The notes: generated from the letters alone by a model not told the origin. Positions 42,252 through 51,433 are shown, counted from the first letter of the stretch. The stretch: 64,000 bases of DNA from CAYMZZ01 sp044463125 (GCA_044463125.1 JBIQMS010000002.1:148912-212911), one strand, 5' to 3'. A program made the numbers and translations.

Positions 42252-42445
42252 TACGTATTACGTAGTACGTATTACGTAGGACGTTCTTGGTTGAAAGTTT
42301 AGGGTTTAAGGTTTAATATTAAGCGATTCTATATCAACCTTAAACTTTAAACCCTAAACCTTAAACCCAACGTAAAACGTAAAACGTATAACGTACAACG
42401 TAACTATATTTGCGAAACTCTAAAAAACCCTTTGGGTAAACTGAT
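42252..42445. repeat. Concentric inverted repeat between nuoH and nuoI
   Basis: The clearest nested case: outer ACGTNNN arrays (42246-42284 and 42369-42402) and inner GTTTAGGGTTTAAGG (about 42297-42315) facing TTAAACTTTAAACCC (about 42336-42368) with about 20 nt at the centre. A TATATTTG promoter box follows the right array. Confidence 0.87.
42405..42412 (+). promoter_or_regulatory. Internal -7 box (TATATTTG) before nuoI
   Basis: Full match to TAnnTTTG, 33 nt before the nuoI ATG and 2 nt after an ACGTNNN array. No good -33 TTG is seen because the array occupies that position. It could start a nuoI-N transcript. Confidence 0.5.
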
Positions 42446-42973
42446 ATGCAATTGACATCCAGAGCGAAACAGGTAGACCGGCGGCCCATGAACTGGGTGG
42501 AGCGGCTCTATTTGGTGAATATTGCCAAAGGAATGATGATCACCCTTTCGCATTTGTTTAAGCGTAAGGTCACCATCAAGTATCCCGAAGAGAAAAGAAC
42601 TTTCTCCAAGGTATTTCGTGGCCTGCACATATTGAACCGCGATGAAGAAGGGCGTGAGCGTTGCACGGCATGCGGACTTTGCGCCGTGGCCTGCCCTGCG
42701 GAAGCCATCACTATGGAAGCCGCCGAAAGGCAAGCGGGTGAGGAGCATCTGTATCGTGAAGAGAAGTATGCCGCCAAGTATGAGATCAACATGCTGCGCT
42801 GCATTTTCTGCGGCTATTGCGAGGAAGCCTGCCCCAAAGATGCGATCTATCTGTCGCAGACTTTTGCTCCGGCCAACTACGGAAGAGAAGGATTTATTTA
42901 TAAGAAAGAGGATATGTTGATTCCCGATCCCAAAAAGGATCCGGAAGGATACCGCAAAGCGAAGGGTGAATAA
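42446..42973 (+). CDS. nuoI: NADH-quinone oxidoreductase subunit I
   Basis: Ferredoxin-like subunit with clusters N6a and N6b, 175 aa. Two full [4Fe-4S] motifs: CTACGLCAVACPAEAI and CIFCGYCEEACPKDAI. The N-terminal amphipathic region RPMNWVERLYLVNIAKGMM contacts the membrane arm. Possibly has its own promoter. Confidence 0.96.
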   Translation: MQLTSRAKQVDRRPMNWVERLYLVNIAKGMMITLSHLFKRKVTIKYPEEKRTFSKVFRGLHILNRDEEGRERCTACGLCAVACPAEAITMEAAERQAGEEHLYREEKYAAKYEINMLRCIFCGYCEEACPKDAIYLSQTFAPANYGREGFIYKKEDMLIPDPKKDPEGYRKAKGE

Positions 42974-43040
42974 GCAGGCTTTTTAGCCAAGGCTTTCATC
43001 TTTTCACTTTCGAGAATTAAAACCAACTGAAAAAGCATTC

Positions 43041-43541
43041 ATGAGTATCACAGAAATTCTGTTTTGGCTGCTATCGGTAATGGCGCTTTTCGGCGCCCTG
43101 ATGGTAATCACCAGCCGCAATCCCGTGTACAGCGTACTCTGGCTGATTCTTACCTTCTTCGCGATTTCCGGTCACTATATCTTACTGAACGCACAGTTTT
43201 TGGCTGTCGTCAACATCATCGTATATGCAGGTGCCATCATGGTACTCTTCCTCTTTGTGATCATGTTGATGAACCTCAGCAAAGACATGGAGCCTGCCCG
43301 TAACCGCTGGCTCAAGCTGGCCGGCGCTGTGGCCGGAGGCTGCCTGTTGCTGGTGCTGGTGGCGGCTTTCCGCGAAACGGATCTCGACAAACAAATGGCC
43401 CGTGTGGGCGATGGCGATATTGGCCTGGTGAAAAACCTCGGCAGACACCTGTTCACCACCTATGTGGTACCCTTTGAAATTGCAAGTATTCTTTTCCTGA
43501 GCGCCATGGTGGGCGCCGTGCTGATTGGAAAGAAAGAATAA
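43041..43541 (+). CDS. nuoJ: NADH-quinone oxidoreductase subunit J
   Basis: Membrane subunit of 166 aa with five spans; NPVYSVLWLILTFFAISGHY and VVNIIVYAGAIMVLFLFVIM are the family hallmarks. The preceding 67 nt hold no repeat. Confidence 0.94.
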   Translation: MSITEILFWLLSVMALFGALMVITSRNPVYSVLWLILTFFAISGHYILLNAQFLAVVNIIVYAGAIMVLFLFVIMLMNLSKDMEPARNRWLKLAGAVAGGCLLLVLVAAFRETDLDKQMARVGDGDIGLVKNLGRHLFTTYVVPFEIASILFLSAMVGAVLIGKKE

Positions 43542-43609
43542 GGAATGCTTCAACGCAACGAAGGAATTGACACAACTATAAAGCGACCAAACCCAATAAG
43601 AAATTAGCA

Positions 43610-43939
43610 ATGCCCATCATCTATTATATCTTTTTAGCCCTGGCACTTTTTAGTATCGGGATCGTGGGGGTACTCACGCGCCGCAATGCCATCATCATTT
43701 TTATGTGTGTGGAGCTAATGCTGAATGCGGTAAACCTTTTGTTGGTGGCATTTTCCAAAATGCATTATCAAAACGCGATAGCGCAGGGGCTCAATGTGGG
43801 ATCCGACGGGCAGCTATTCGTATTTTTTATAATGGTGGTGGCCGCTGCGGAAGTAAGCGTGGGCCTGGCCATTATCGTAATGATGTACCGCAATATCCAT
43901 TCTGTGGATGTAAACTTTTTGAACCGACTGAAGCATTGA
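43610..43939 (+). CDS. nuoK: NADH-quinone oxidoreductase subunit K
   Basis: Membrane subunit of 109 aa, three spans, homologous to MrpC. Conserved glutamates lie in IFMCVELMLNAVNLLLVAF and AAAEVSVGLAIIVMMYR. nuoL starts 1 nt after the stop. Confidence 0.95.
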   Translation: MPIIYYIFLALALFSIGIVGVLTRRNAIIIFMCVELMLNAVNLLLVAFSKMHYQNAIAQGLNVGSDGQLFVFFIMVVAAAEVSVGLAIIVMMYRNIHSVDVNFLNRLKH

Positions 43940-43940
43940 T

Positions 43941-45860
43941 ATGAAGAACATTTTTACGCTGGCTTACCTGGTACCGCTGCTGCCCCTGATCGGATTCCTG
44001 ATCAATGGACTGCTGCGGAAACAACTCAGCAAATCGCTGATCGGCATTATCGGTTGTGGCAGCATCCTGGGCTCCTTTATCATCAGCCTGCTCATTTATA
44101 TGCAGGTGAAGGAAGGGAATACCGATGTGATCCATTATTTCAACTTTATTTCCGTTGGCGATTTTACCATTCCCTTCGCTTTTCAAATTGACCAGCTTTC
44201 CTCCCTGTTTCTGTTGATTATAACCGGTGTGGGATTCCTGATTCATGTGTATTCCACTTCCTACATGCACGAAGAAAAGAGCGAGCACTTCGGTCGTTAT
44301 TTCGCTTATCTCAACCTCTTCGTGTTTTCGATGCTGCTGCTGGTGATGGGTGCCAACTATGTCATCATGTTTATGGGTTGGGAAGGCGTGGGTCTCTGTT
44401 CCTATTTGCTGATCGGTTTCTGGTTCAAGAAGCCCGAGTACAATAAGGCCGCCAACAAGGCCTTTGTGATGAACCGCATCGGCGACCTGGCTTTCCTGAT
44501 CGCCATCTTCTGGATTATTGGCAAGGTAAATTCCGTAGGCTACAACGAAGTACTTACGGCCGCTTCGCAAACTGGCAGCGAAGCCGTGTTCAGCAGTTTC
44601 GATCTCACCGCCATTACCATTTTACTCTTTATTGGTGCTACCGGCAAAAGCGCACAGATTCCGCTCTACACCTGGTTGCCCGATGCCATGGCCGGTCCCA
44701 CACCTGTGTCGGCCCTGATCCACGCGGCTACCATGGTTACCGCGGGCATCTATATGATAGCGCGTAGTAATATTCTGTACACAATGTCGCCGCTGACATT
44801 GAACATCATCACCTGGATTGGTCTGGCCACCGCCCTGCTGGCCGCCACCATCGCGCTGAAACAAAATGATATTAAGAAAGTGCTGGCTTACTCTACCGTT
44901 AGCCAGTTGGGTTATATGTTTCTGGCCCTGGGAACCGGCGCCTATGTGGCGGCCGTATTCCATGTAATGACGCATGCCTTCTTCAAAGCCCTGCTCTTCC
45001 TCGGAAGCGGTAGCGTAATCCACGCGATGGGCGGCGAACAGGATATCCGCAAAATGGGCGGGCTGGCCAAATACATGAAGACCACCCATATCACTTTCCT
45101 CATAGGCTGTCTCGCAATCGCCGGCATTCCGGGTTTATCAGGCTTCTTTTCCAAGGATGAAATCCTGGCGAGCGCCTTTATGAAGTCGCCGATTATTTAT
45201 GGCATTGGTTTGTTTACGGCCCTACTCACCGCCTTTTATATGTTCCGCTTATACGCCACCACATTCAGAGGTAGTTTTCGCGGCACGGAGGAGCAGGCCC
45301 ATCATTTACACGAAAGCCCCGCGGCCATTACCTTACCGTTGATCATATTGGCGGTATTATCTATCGTCGGTGGTTATGTGGGTATTCCTGCATTCATTAA
45401 GGAAGGCGCCCATTCGCTCAGCGATTTTCTGCAACCGGTATTTGCCGGTTCGCTTTCGCGCATGGAACCACACCATATTGCGCACAGCACCGAGTGGATG
45501 CTTACTGGTATTTCCACCGCCCTGATCCTGGCTATCGTTGTGTTCGCCTGGAACAAATTCAGCCGCAAACCCGATATCGCCGATGCCGCTGGTTTCGGAA
45601 AAGTGCTGGAGAATAAATGGTATGTTGATGAACTGTACGAAAAAATAGTGGTGAAGCCTTTGGAGAAACTGGGTGGTTTCTTCAACCGGGTGATGGAGAA
45701 CGCGGTGATTGATGGCATGGTGAACGGTGTGGGACGACTGGTGAATTACGGTGGCCGCCAACTGCGCCTGCTGCAGACCGGTCAGGTGGGAACCTATATC
45801 CTGTTGATGGTGCTGGGTATGTTGCTGATTTTCGCATTGCAATTTTTCCTGAGAAAATAA
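43941..45860 (+). CDS. nuoL: NADH-quinone oxidoreductase subunit L
   Basis: Distal antiporter-like subunit with the long lateral helix, 639 aa. Signatures: FMGWEGVGLCSYLLIGFW (proton-path Glu), QIPLYTWLPDAMAGPTPVSA, ALIHAATMVTAGIYM, KKVLAYSTVSQLGYMFLALG and HAFFKALLFLGSGSVIH. C-terminal membrane helix region ends LLMVLGMLLIFALQFFLRK. Complete. Confidence 0.96.
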   Translation: MKNIFTLAYLVPLLPLIGFLINGLLRKQLSKSLIGIIGCGSILGSFIISLLIYMQVKEGNTDVIHYFNFISVGDFTIPFAFQIDQLSSLFLLIITGVGFLIHVYSTSYMHEEKSEHFGRYFAYLNLFVFSMLLLVMGANYVIMFMGWEGVGLCSYLLIGFWFKKPEYNKAANKAFVMNRIGDLAFLIAIFWIIGKVNSVGYNEVLTAASQTGSEAVFSSFDLTAITILLFIGATGKSAQIPLYTWLPDAMAGPTPVSALIHAATMVTAGIYMIARSNILYTMSPLTLNIITWIGLATALLAATIALKQNDIKKVLAYSTVSQLGYMFLALGTGAYVAAVFHVMTHAFFKALLFLGSGSVIHAMGGEQDIRKMGGLAKYMKTTHITFLIGCLAIAGIPGLSGFFSKDEILASAFMKSPIIYGIGLFTALLTAFYMFRLYATTFRGSFRGTEEQAHHLHESPAAITLPLIILAVLSIVGGYVGIPAFIKEGAHSLSDFLQPVFAGSLSRMEPHHIAHSTEWMLTGISTALILAIVVFAWNKFSRKPDIADAAGFGKVLENKWYVDELYEKIVVKPLEKLGGFFNRVMENAVIDGMVNGVGRLVNYGGRQLRLLQTGQVGTYILLMVLGMLLIFALQFFLRK

Positions 45861-45878
45861 AAGCTGTCGGTTTAAATT

Positions 45879-47351
45879 ATGATCCCCATATTATTGATAT
45901 TAATCCCATTGCTGGCTGGCCTTGCTGCTTTCTTTTTCAGGAATGAAAAAGCGGTTCGCTCCTGGGCCTTGTTGTCTACGATACTGGTGTTGCTGGTATC
46001 GGTGCTGGGTCTTACCGTTTTCAATGAACCGGCTCACCTGGCGCATCAATCCAACTGGATGGGCTCTCTCGGCAGCAGCTTTTCGGTAAAGCTCGATGGC
46101 ATGAGCCAATTGCTTTGCCTGCTCACCGCTATCGGTTTTCCGCTGATCCTGCTCAGCACCTGGCATAGCCGCTATGAAAATGCCAACCAGTTTTTTGGAT
46201 TGCTCCTGCTTTCGCAAACCGGCCTCATGGGCGTATTCCTCGCCGCCGATGCCCTGCTGTTTTATTTTGCCTGGGAACTGGCGCTGATACCGGTATATTT
46301 TCTTTGCTCCCGCTGGGGTGGTGCTAAGCGCATCCCGGTTACGTTCAAATTTTTCATCTATACCTTCCTGGGTTCCCTGCTCATGCTGATTGGGATCATC
46401 TATATCTATTCCAAAACCAGCACGGGTTCCTTTGCGATTGAAGCCTTTTACGACGCGGCACTTTCGCCCAAAGCACAGGACTGGTTATTCCTCGTGTTCT
46501 TTGTCGCCTTCGCAATCAAGATGCCCGTATTTCCTTTCCATACCTGGCAGCCCGATACCTATGAGCAGTCGCCCACTTCGGTTACCATGATCCTCAGTGG
46601 CATCATGGTAAAGATGGGTGTATTTGGCCTGCTGCGCTGGCTGTTGCCACTGGTACCTTTTGCCTCCTATCAGCGGGGCGATAATGTGATGACCCTCGCC
46701 ATCGCGGGTATGATCTATGCATCATTGATCGCCATCCGTCAGAACGATATCAAACGCCTCGTGGCTTATTCTTCCATCGCGCATATCGGCCTGATGGCCG
46801 CCGCCGCCTTCTCGGTCAACGAGATGGCGATTCAGGGCGTAATGATCCAGATGTTCAGCCACGGCATCAATATCATCGGGATGTGGATAGTGGTGGAAAT
46901 TATTGAGCGTAACTACGGCACCCGGAAGATTTCGGAATTGGGTGGACTGGCGCAGAAGGCACCAGCTATGGCTATTTTATTCGTTGTTGTCGCGCTCGCC
47001 AACATCGCCCTTCCGCTCACCAATGCTTTTGTGGGCGAGTTCCTGATGTTTGCCGGCATTTTTAATAGTACGGCCACACAGTTCAATGTGTGGTTTACCG
47101 TGGCCGCGGGGCTTTGCATCATCTTTGCCGCCGTGTACACACTCAACCTGATCCGCAAAACTTTTTATGGCGAAACGGTGGAAGCCACTGCCAAAGCGGT
47201 GGACCTGCGCCTCAGCGAAAAGCTGGCGCTCGTGATCATCGTGGCGCTGATATTTTTATTTGGTGTTTATCCGCAACCTATGCTCGACCTCACCCGTGAT
47301 GTAAGCCAGGATATTGTGGAAGCGGTAACCGGATCCATATCCAAAAAATAA
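45879..47351 (+). CDS. nuoM: NADH-quinone oxidoreductase subunit M
   Basis: Antiporter-like proton-pumping subunit, 490 aa, about 14 spans. Key segments are FAWELALIPVYFLCSRWGG (Glu), VFPFHTWQPDTYEQSPTS and KRLVAYSSIAHIGLMAAA (Lys of the broken helix). Starts 18 nt after nuoL and ends 19 nt before nuoN. Confidence 0.96.
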   Translation: MIPILLILIPLLAGLAAFFFRNEKAVRSWALLSTILVLLVSVLGLTVFNEPAHLAHQSNWMGSLGSSFSVKLDGMSQLLCLLTAIGFPLILLSTWHSRYENANQFFGLLLLSQTGLMGVFLAADALLFYFAWELALIPVYFLCSRWGGAKRIPVTFKFFIYTFLGSLLMLIGIIYIYSKTSTGSFAIEAFYDAALSPKAQDWLFLVFFVAFAIKMPVFPFHTWQPDTYEQSPTSVTMILSGIMVKMGVFGLLRWLLPLVPFASYQRGDNVMTLAIAGMIYASLIAIRQNDIKRLVAYSSIAHIGLMAAAAFSVNEMAIQGVMIQMFSHGINIIGMWIVVEIIERNYGTRKISELGGLAQKAPAMAILFVVVALANIALPLTNAFVGEFLMFAGIFNSTATQFNVWFTVAAGLCIIFAAVYTLNLIRKTFYGETVEATAKAVDLRLSEKLALVIIVALIFLFGVYPQPMLDLTRDVSQDIVEAVTGSISKK

Positions 47352-47370
47352 GAAACCAGGAGAAATCCAT

Positions 47371-48747
47371 ATGAACGCTTTATTTCTTTCGGCTGTATTT
47401 GGTGTGATCATGATGTTTTGTGCCGTTTTGTTGCGGCAAAAATCATCGATGCGCGCGGTGGGCATTACCGGCATGCTGGTATTGCTGCTGGTGAATATTC
47501 TGGAAATGAATGGCACTTCGCTGTTTAGTTTCAACCTGGAAGGCATGATCGAATTCGACCGCTATTCGCTGCTGGTAAATAGCATTTTGATCGCTTCCAC
47601 CCTCATCTACCTGGTGCTCTCCTCGCGTGATATGGAAAAGATCAGCAAGGATTATGCGGAATATTTTACCCTGATATTTTTTATTCTCTGTGGAGCCTTC
47701 CTGGTGTCCTCCTTTCAGTCGCTACTGATCCTGTTTCTCGGTATCGAAATCATTTCCATACCGCTTTATATCCTTACCGGCGCCGACAAGCGCAACCTGA
47801 AAAGCAATGAAGCTTCGCTGAAATATTTCCTGATGGGAAGTTTCAGCACCGGCATCATGCTCATGGGCATCACGCTGATATATGGAGCCGTGGGCACTTT
47901 CGATGTATCGAAAATGGACCTGGCCACCGCCGCTCCGGCGGTATTGCCTCTCATGGGTATGCTACTGCTGCTTTTTAGCATGGCATTCAAAGTATCAGCC
48001 GCTCCCTTTCATTTCTGGACACCCGACGTGTATGATGGCGCGCCCACGGTTTTTACATCTTTCATGGCCACTATTGTAAAAGCGGCCGTGTTTATAGGAT
48101 TCATTCGCCTGTTCGATCAAACATTTGACGGGCTTACCAAAACCTGGCAACTCTGGGTAGCGGTGATGGCGGCCGCCACTTTGTTTGTAGGCAATATCAC
48201 TGCTGTATTCCAGCAAAGCGTGAAGCGCATGCTGGCCTATTCCAGTATCGCGCAGGCGGGCTTTATGTTGCTGGCACTTTTTGCGATGAACACGGCCGCC
48301 AAAGAAGGCATTCTGCTCTATGCCGCCGCTTATAGCCTCGCCACCATCGGCATCTTCGCGGTATTGGGCCGCATGAACGATTATACATTCGAAGGATTCA
48401 ATGGCCTGGCGAAACAGCAACCGCTGCTGGCGCTCGCCACCACCATCTGTTTGCTCAGCCTGGCGGGCATCCCGCTCACGGCCGGCTTTCTCGCGAAATT
48501 CTATATGATCAAAGCCGCTATGGGCACTGGTACCCATTTCTGGCTGGTGATCTTCGCGGTATTGATGGCCGCGGTGAGTGTGTACTATTATTTCCGCGTA
48601 ATACAGGCCATGTATTTCAAAGAGGGCAATGCCAATATCGTGGTCAACAATGGATTCAAAGCGACCATGGTAATTGTAGCAGTATTGATTATCCTCCTGG
48701 GCCTGTTCCCGAATATGTTGTTTTACTGGTACTATTTTGGTAAGTAG
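47371..48747 (+). CDS. nuoN: NADH-quinone oxidoreductase subunit N
   Basis: Antiporter-like subunit, 458 aa. Conserved: LGIEIISIPLYILTGADKR (Glu), APFHFWTPDVYDGAPTVFTS, VKRMLAYSSIAQAGFMLLAL and SLAGIPLTAGFLAKFY. It completes a 14-gene complex I set. The TAG stop is formed by the first AGTAGGG unit of the following repeat. Confidence 0.96.
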   Translation: MNALFLSAVFGVIMMFCAVLLRQKSSMRAVGITGMLVLLLVNILEMNGTSLFSFNLEGMIEFDRYSLLVNSILIASTLIYLVLSSRDMEKISKDYAEYFTLIFFILCGAFLVSSFQSLLILFLGIEIISIPLYILTGADKRNLKSNEASLKYFLMGSFSTGIMLMGITLIYGAVGTFDVSKMDLATAAPAVLPLMGMLLLLFSMAFKVSAAPFHFWTPDVYDGAPTVFTSFMATIVKAAVFIGFIRLFDQTFDGLTKTWQLWVAVMAAATLFVGNITAVFQQSVKRMLAYSSIAQAGFMLLALFAMNTAAKEGILLYAAAYSLATIGIFAVLGRMNDYTFEGFNGLAKQQPLLALATTICLLSLAGIPLTAGFLAKFYMIKAAMGTGTHFWLVIFAVLMAAVSVYYYFRVIQAMYFKEGNANIVVNNGFKATMVIVAVLIILLGLFPNMLFYWYYFGK

Positions 48748-48803
48748 GGAGTAGGGTTTAAGGTTTAGGGTTTAGGGTTTAAGGTTTAATAGTGAAGAGT
48801 TTT

Positions 48804-48945
48804 TCATCTGTGCATGAATCTGCGCTCATCTGCGGAAAAATCTGCGCTCATCTGCGGGAAATGCTTCAGCGCTTTGAACAGCTTCATTGTTCAGGAAAGT
48901 TTCCCGCAGATTTTCGCAGATTTTTTTCGCAGATCGTCGCAGATC
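48804..48945. repeat. CTGCG fold-back element, copy I
   Basis: Arms with five units on the left (the first is ATCTGTG); 40-nt spacer containing CTTTGAACAGCTTCATTGTTC, quoted to its core GAACAGCTTCATTGTTC, which can itself pair as GAACA/TGTTC. Confidence 0.85.
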
Positions 48946-49041
48946 ATTCTTTTAGAATTAAGAACTTCAACCCTCATCCACTAATGACTTATTACTTATT
49001 ACTCTTAACTTAATACTACTTAAAACTCTTAACTTAACACT

Positions 49042-49102
49042 ACGTATAACGTAAAACGTACAACGTAATACGTAATACGTAATACGTACAACGTAAAACG
49101 TA
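49042..49102. repeat. Longest ACGTNNN heptamer array, abutting a start codon
   Basis: Eight full 7-bp units plus ACGTA in unbroken register (61 bp). The variable triplets are ATA, AAA, ACA, AAT, AAT, AAT, ACA, AAA. The ATG of the permease gene follows immediately. Confidence 0.92.
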
Positions 49103-50377
49103 ATGAAATTCCTCGACACCTTTCTCCTCGCCTGGCGCACGGTACGCGGCAATCGCTTGCGGACTGGACTCACGGTGGCCATTATCGCCTTTGGCATCAT
49201 GGCCCTGGTGGGGATCATCACGGCTATCAAGGCCATGAATCAGAAATTGTCGGAGAGTTTTTCTACCATGGGCGCCAATGCCTTCACCATTCGGTTTAAA
49301 GAAAGAAATATCCGATTTGGTGGTGGCGGCCGCGAAGCGGAGTTGAGCAAGAAGACCAATCGTCGCCAGAAAAAATCCAATCTCGATAAGCGCATCACGC
49401 GCGAGGAAGCGGAAGCTTTTATCCGCAACTATCCCTATCCCGCCATCACGGGCCTTTCCATATTTGGGAATCGCAACAGTATTGTATCGCGCGAGAGCAG
49501 CAAAACCAGTCCCAACGTAATGGTGATGGGGGGCGATGAAAATTATGTGCTGCTCAACAGTTTTAAGATGGAAGCCGGCCGCAATATGAACCGTATGGAA
49601 GTGGAGTCGGGCGGTAATGTGTGCCTGCTGGGTTATGATGTGGCCGACCGCTTATTTCGCGAGGGCCCACAAACCGCGGTGAACAGTGTTGTCAGAATCA
49701 ACAACATTCCCTATCGGGTACTTGGTGTACTTGGCAGCCGCGGATCCACGTTGGGTTTTAGCCGCGACAATATGGTGCTGGTGAGCTATCGCAATATTGA
49801 GCGCAATTTCACCACGAACAACAGTTATGTAATCGCCGTTTTGCTCGATAATATTCTCCAGGTAAATGAGGCGATGGGGGAAGCGGAAGCCACTTTCCGT
49901 CCCATACGCAGGCTTACCACCACGGAGGAAAGCAATTTCGCGCTCGACCGCAGCGATAGCGTGGCGGAGCGGGCCATGAACAGTTTGGGATTTTTGACCA
50001 TATCGGCCACGGTTATCGGCTTTATCACCCTTATTGGTGCGGCTATAGGGCTAATGAACATCATGCTGGTATCGGTATCGGAACGCACCAAGGAAGTGGG
50101 GCTGGTTAAAGCGATAGGGGGTAAAAGCGCTACCGTTAAGCGGCAGTTCCTGCTCGAGGCCATACTGATCAGCCTGCTGGGCGCCCTCTTCGGCATCGTG
50201 CTGGGAGTGGGAGTGGGCAACCTGTTTTCTCTGGTGCTGCAAACCGGTTTCGTGGTGCCCTGGAACTGGGTTATCGGCGGCATCCTGCTCTGCAGCGTGG
50301 TGGGGCTGGCGGCTGGCATTTACCCGGCCATTAAGGCATCCCGACTCAACCCCATCGAAGCCCTTCGCTACGAGTAG
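49103..50377 (+). CDS. MacB/FtsX-like ABC transporter permease (orphan)
   Basis: 424 aa with an N-terminal MacB-like region (LLAWRTVRGNRLRTGLTVAI, first span IIAFGIMALVGIIT), an extracytoplasmic domain (about residues 45-285) and three C-terminal spans; VSERTKEVGLVKAIGGKSAT and GIYPAIKASRLNPIEALRYE are the family's coupling and terminal motifs. No ATPase gene is adjacent, so the partner is encoded elsewhere. No room for a leader promoter exists because an ACGTNNN array touches the ATG. Confidence 0.88.
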   Translation: MKFLDTFLLAWRTVRGNRLRTGLTVAIIAFGIMALVGIITAIKAMNQKLSESFSTMGANAFTIRFKERNIRFGGGGREAELSKKTNRRQKKSNLDKRITREEAEAFIRNYPYPAITGLSIFGNRNSIVSRESSKTSPNVMVMGGDENYVLLNSFKMEAGRNMNRMEVESGGNVCLLGYDVADRLFREGPQTAVNSVVRINNIPYRVLGVLGSRGSTLGFSRDNMVLVSYRNIERNFTTNNSYVIAVLLDNILQVNEAMGEAEATFRPIRRLTTTEESNFALDRSDSVAERAMNSLGFLTISATVIGFITLIGAAIGLMNIMLVSVSERTKEVGLVKAIGGKSATVKRQFLLEAILISLLGALFGIVLGVGVGNLFSLVLQTGFVVPWNWVIGGILLCSVVGLAAGIYPAIKASRLNPIEALRYE

Positions 50378-50461
50378 AGGCTGATCAATATTGCCACCGC
50401 ATTCTTTTTAAATCCTGCAACAGATTTCCTTCACTCTGAAAAAAATCCTTACCTTGAAGCG

Positions 50462-50495
50462 CCCGGATAAAAAAATGCCGGGGGAGGGATTTTTG
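50462..50495 (+). terminator. Possible intrinsic terminator after MacB-like gene
   Basis: CCCGGAT - loop of A residues - ATGCCGGG (one bulged base), followed within 8 nt by ATTTTTG. Lies between the permease gene and exbB. Confidence 0.4.
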
Positions 50496-50519
50496 TATAA
50501 ACTTTTTCTGTAGAATTGT

Positions 50520-50536
50520 AGCCTCAAAAAAAGGCT
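50520..50536 (+). promoter_or_regulatory. Small hairpin in exbB leader
   Basis: AGCCT - CAAAAAAA - AGGCT, 37 nt before the exbB start. Role unknown; an RNA leader hairpin is the simplest reading. Confidence 0.35.
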
Positions 50537-50572
50537 CATTTAACATTTAAAAAAAAACTAAAAACTAAGATC

Positions 50573-51433
50573 ATGGCTGAGACTAAACCAACTGCAACCG
50601 CATCGGTTAAGGCTACTTCTGTTCAACCTAAAAAGGGCGGCAACGCTATTTCGTGGATTGCGCCTATACTGTGCGTACTGGCAGGTTATGTAATTTGGCG
50701 TTTTGTGATGGGAAATCCCGATGGATTTAAAGAGCCTGCTAGTGATGGTTGGTTCTGGCCCAGCCACAAAGGACCTAAAGATGCCTTCCACCGTATTTAC
50801 GAAGGTGGTATTATCGTTCCCCTGCTGATCGGTTTGTTGTTGATGACAATCGTATTCTCTATCGAGCGCGCGCTTACTATCCGTAAAGCTTTGGGTAATG
50901 GTTCTATCTCCGACTTTATCCGCAAAGTACAGTATCACCTGGCTAACCGTAATGTTGACGCTGCTTTGGCAGAGTGCGACAAGCAACGTGGTTCAGTAGC
51001 CAACGTAATGAAGGCGGGTCTGCGTCGCTACAAAGAAATGATTAGCGAGCAGGGACTGGATACTGAGCAAAAAGTAATGTCGATCCAGAAAGAAGTGGAA
51101 GAAGCTACAGCTTTGGAACTTCCCATGCTGCAAAAGAACCTGGTATTCCTTTCCACCATCACTTCAGTAGGTACCCTCGTGGCCCTGTTGGGAACGGTAA
51201 TTGGTATGATCAAATCCTTCGCAGCCCTGGGTGAAGAAGGCGGTGGCGGTGATTCCAGCGCCCTGGCGGTAGGTATCTCCGAGGCCCTGTATAATACAGC
51301 CCTGGGTATCGGTACTTCGGCCCTGGCCCTGATCATGTACAACGTGTTCACCACCAAGATCGATTCAATCACATACGGTATCGATGAGTCGGGCTTTACC
51401 CTGACACAAAGCTTCGCTTCTCTGTACAAGTAA
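50573..51433 (+). CDS. exbB: MotA/TolQ/ExbB proton channel family protein
   Basis: Proton-channel subunit of the TonB energising complex, 286 aa. An N-terminal span (ISWIAPILCVLAGYVIWRF) precedes the usual three: IVPLLIGLLLMTIVFSIERA, then FLSTITSVGTLVALLGTVIGM and EALYNTALGIGTSALALIM. The channel motif with Thr/Ala-Gly pattern is intact. First of four genes (exbB-exbD-exbD-tonB) reading together. Confidence 0.93.
   Translation: MAETKPTATASVKATSVQPKKGGNAISWIAPILCVLAGYVIWRFVMGNPDGFKEPASDGWFWPSHKGPKDAFHRIYEGGIIVPLLIGLLLMTIVFSIERALTIRKALGNGSISDFIRKVQYHLANRNVDAALAECDKQRGSVANVMKAGLRRYKEMISEQGLDTEQKVMSIQKEVEEATALELPMLQKNLVFLSTITSVGTLVALLGTVIGMIKSFAALGEEGGGGDSSALAVGISEALYNTALGIGTSALALIMYNVFTTKIDSITYGIDESGFTLTQSFASLYK

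Larger units (their letters stand above)
48748..49102. repeat. Repeat-filled spacer after nuoN
   Basis: No gene in 355 bp: AGTAGGG and GGTTTAR units (48744-48790), CTGCG copy I (48804-48945), a short AACTTAAT/ACTTATTAC-type block (about 48982-49040) and the longest ACGTNNN array (49042-49102), which ends on the next start codon. Confidence 0.85.
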
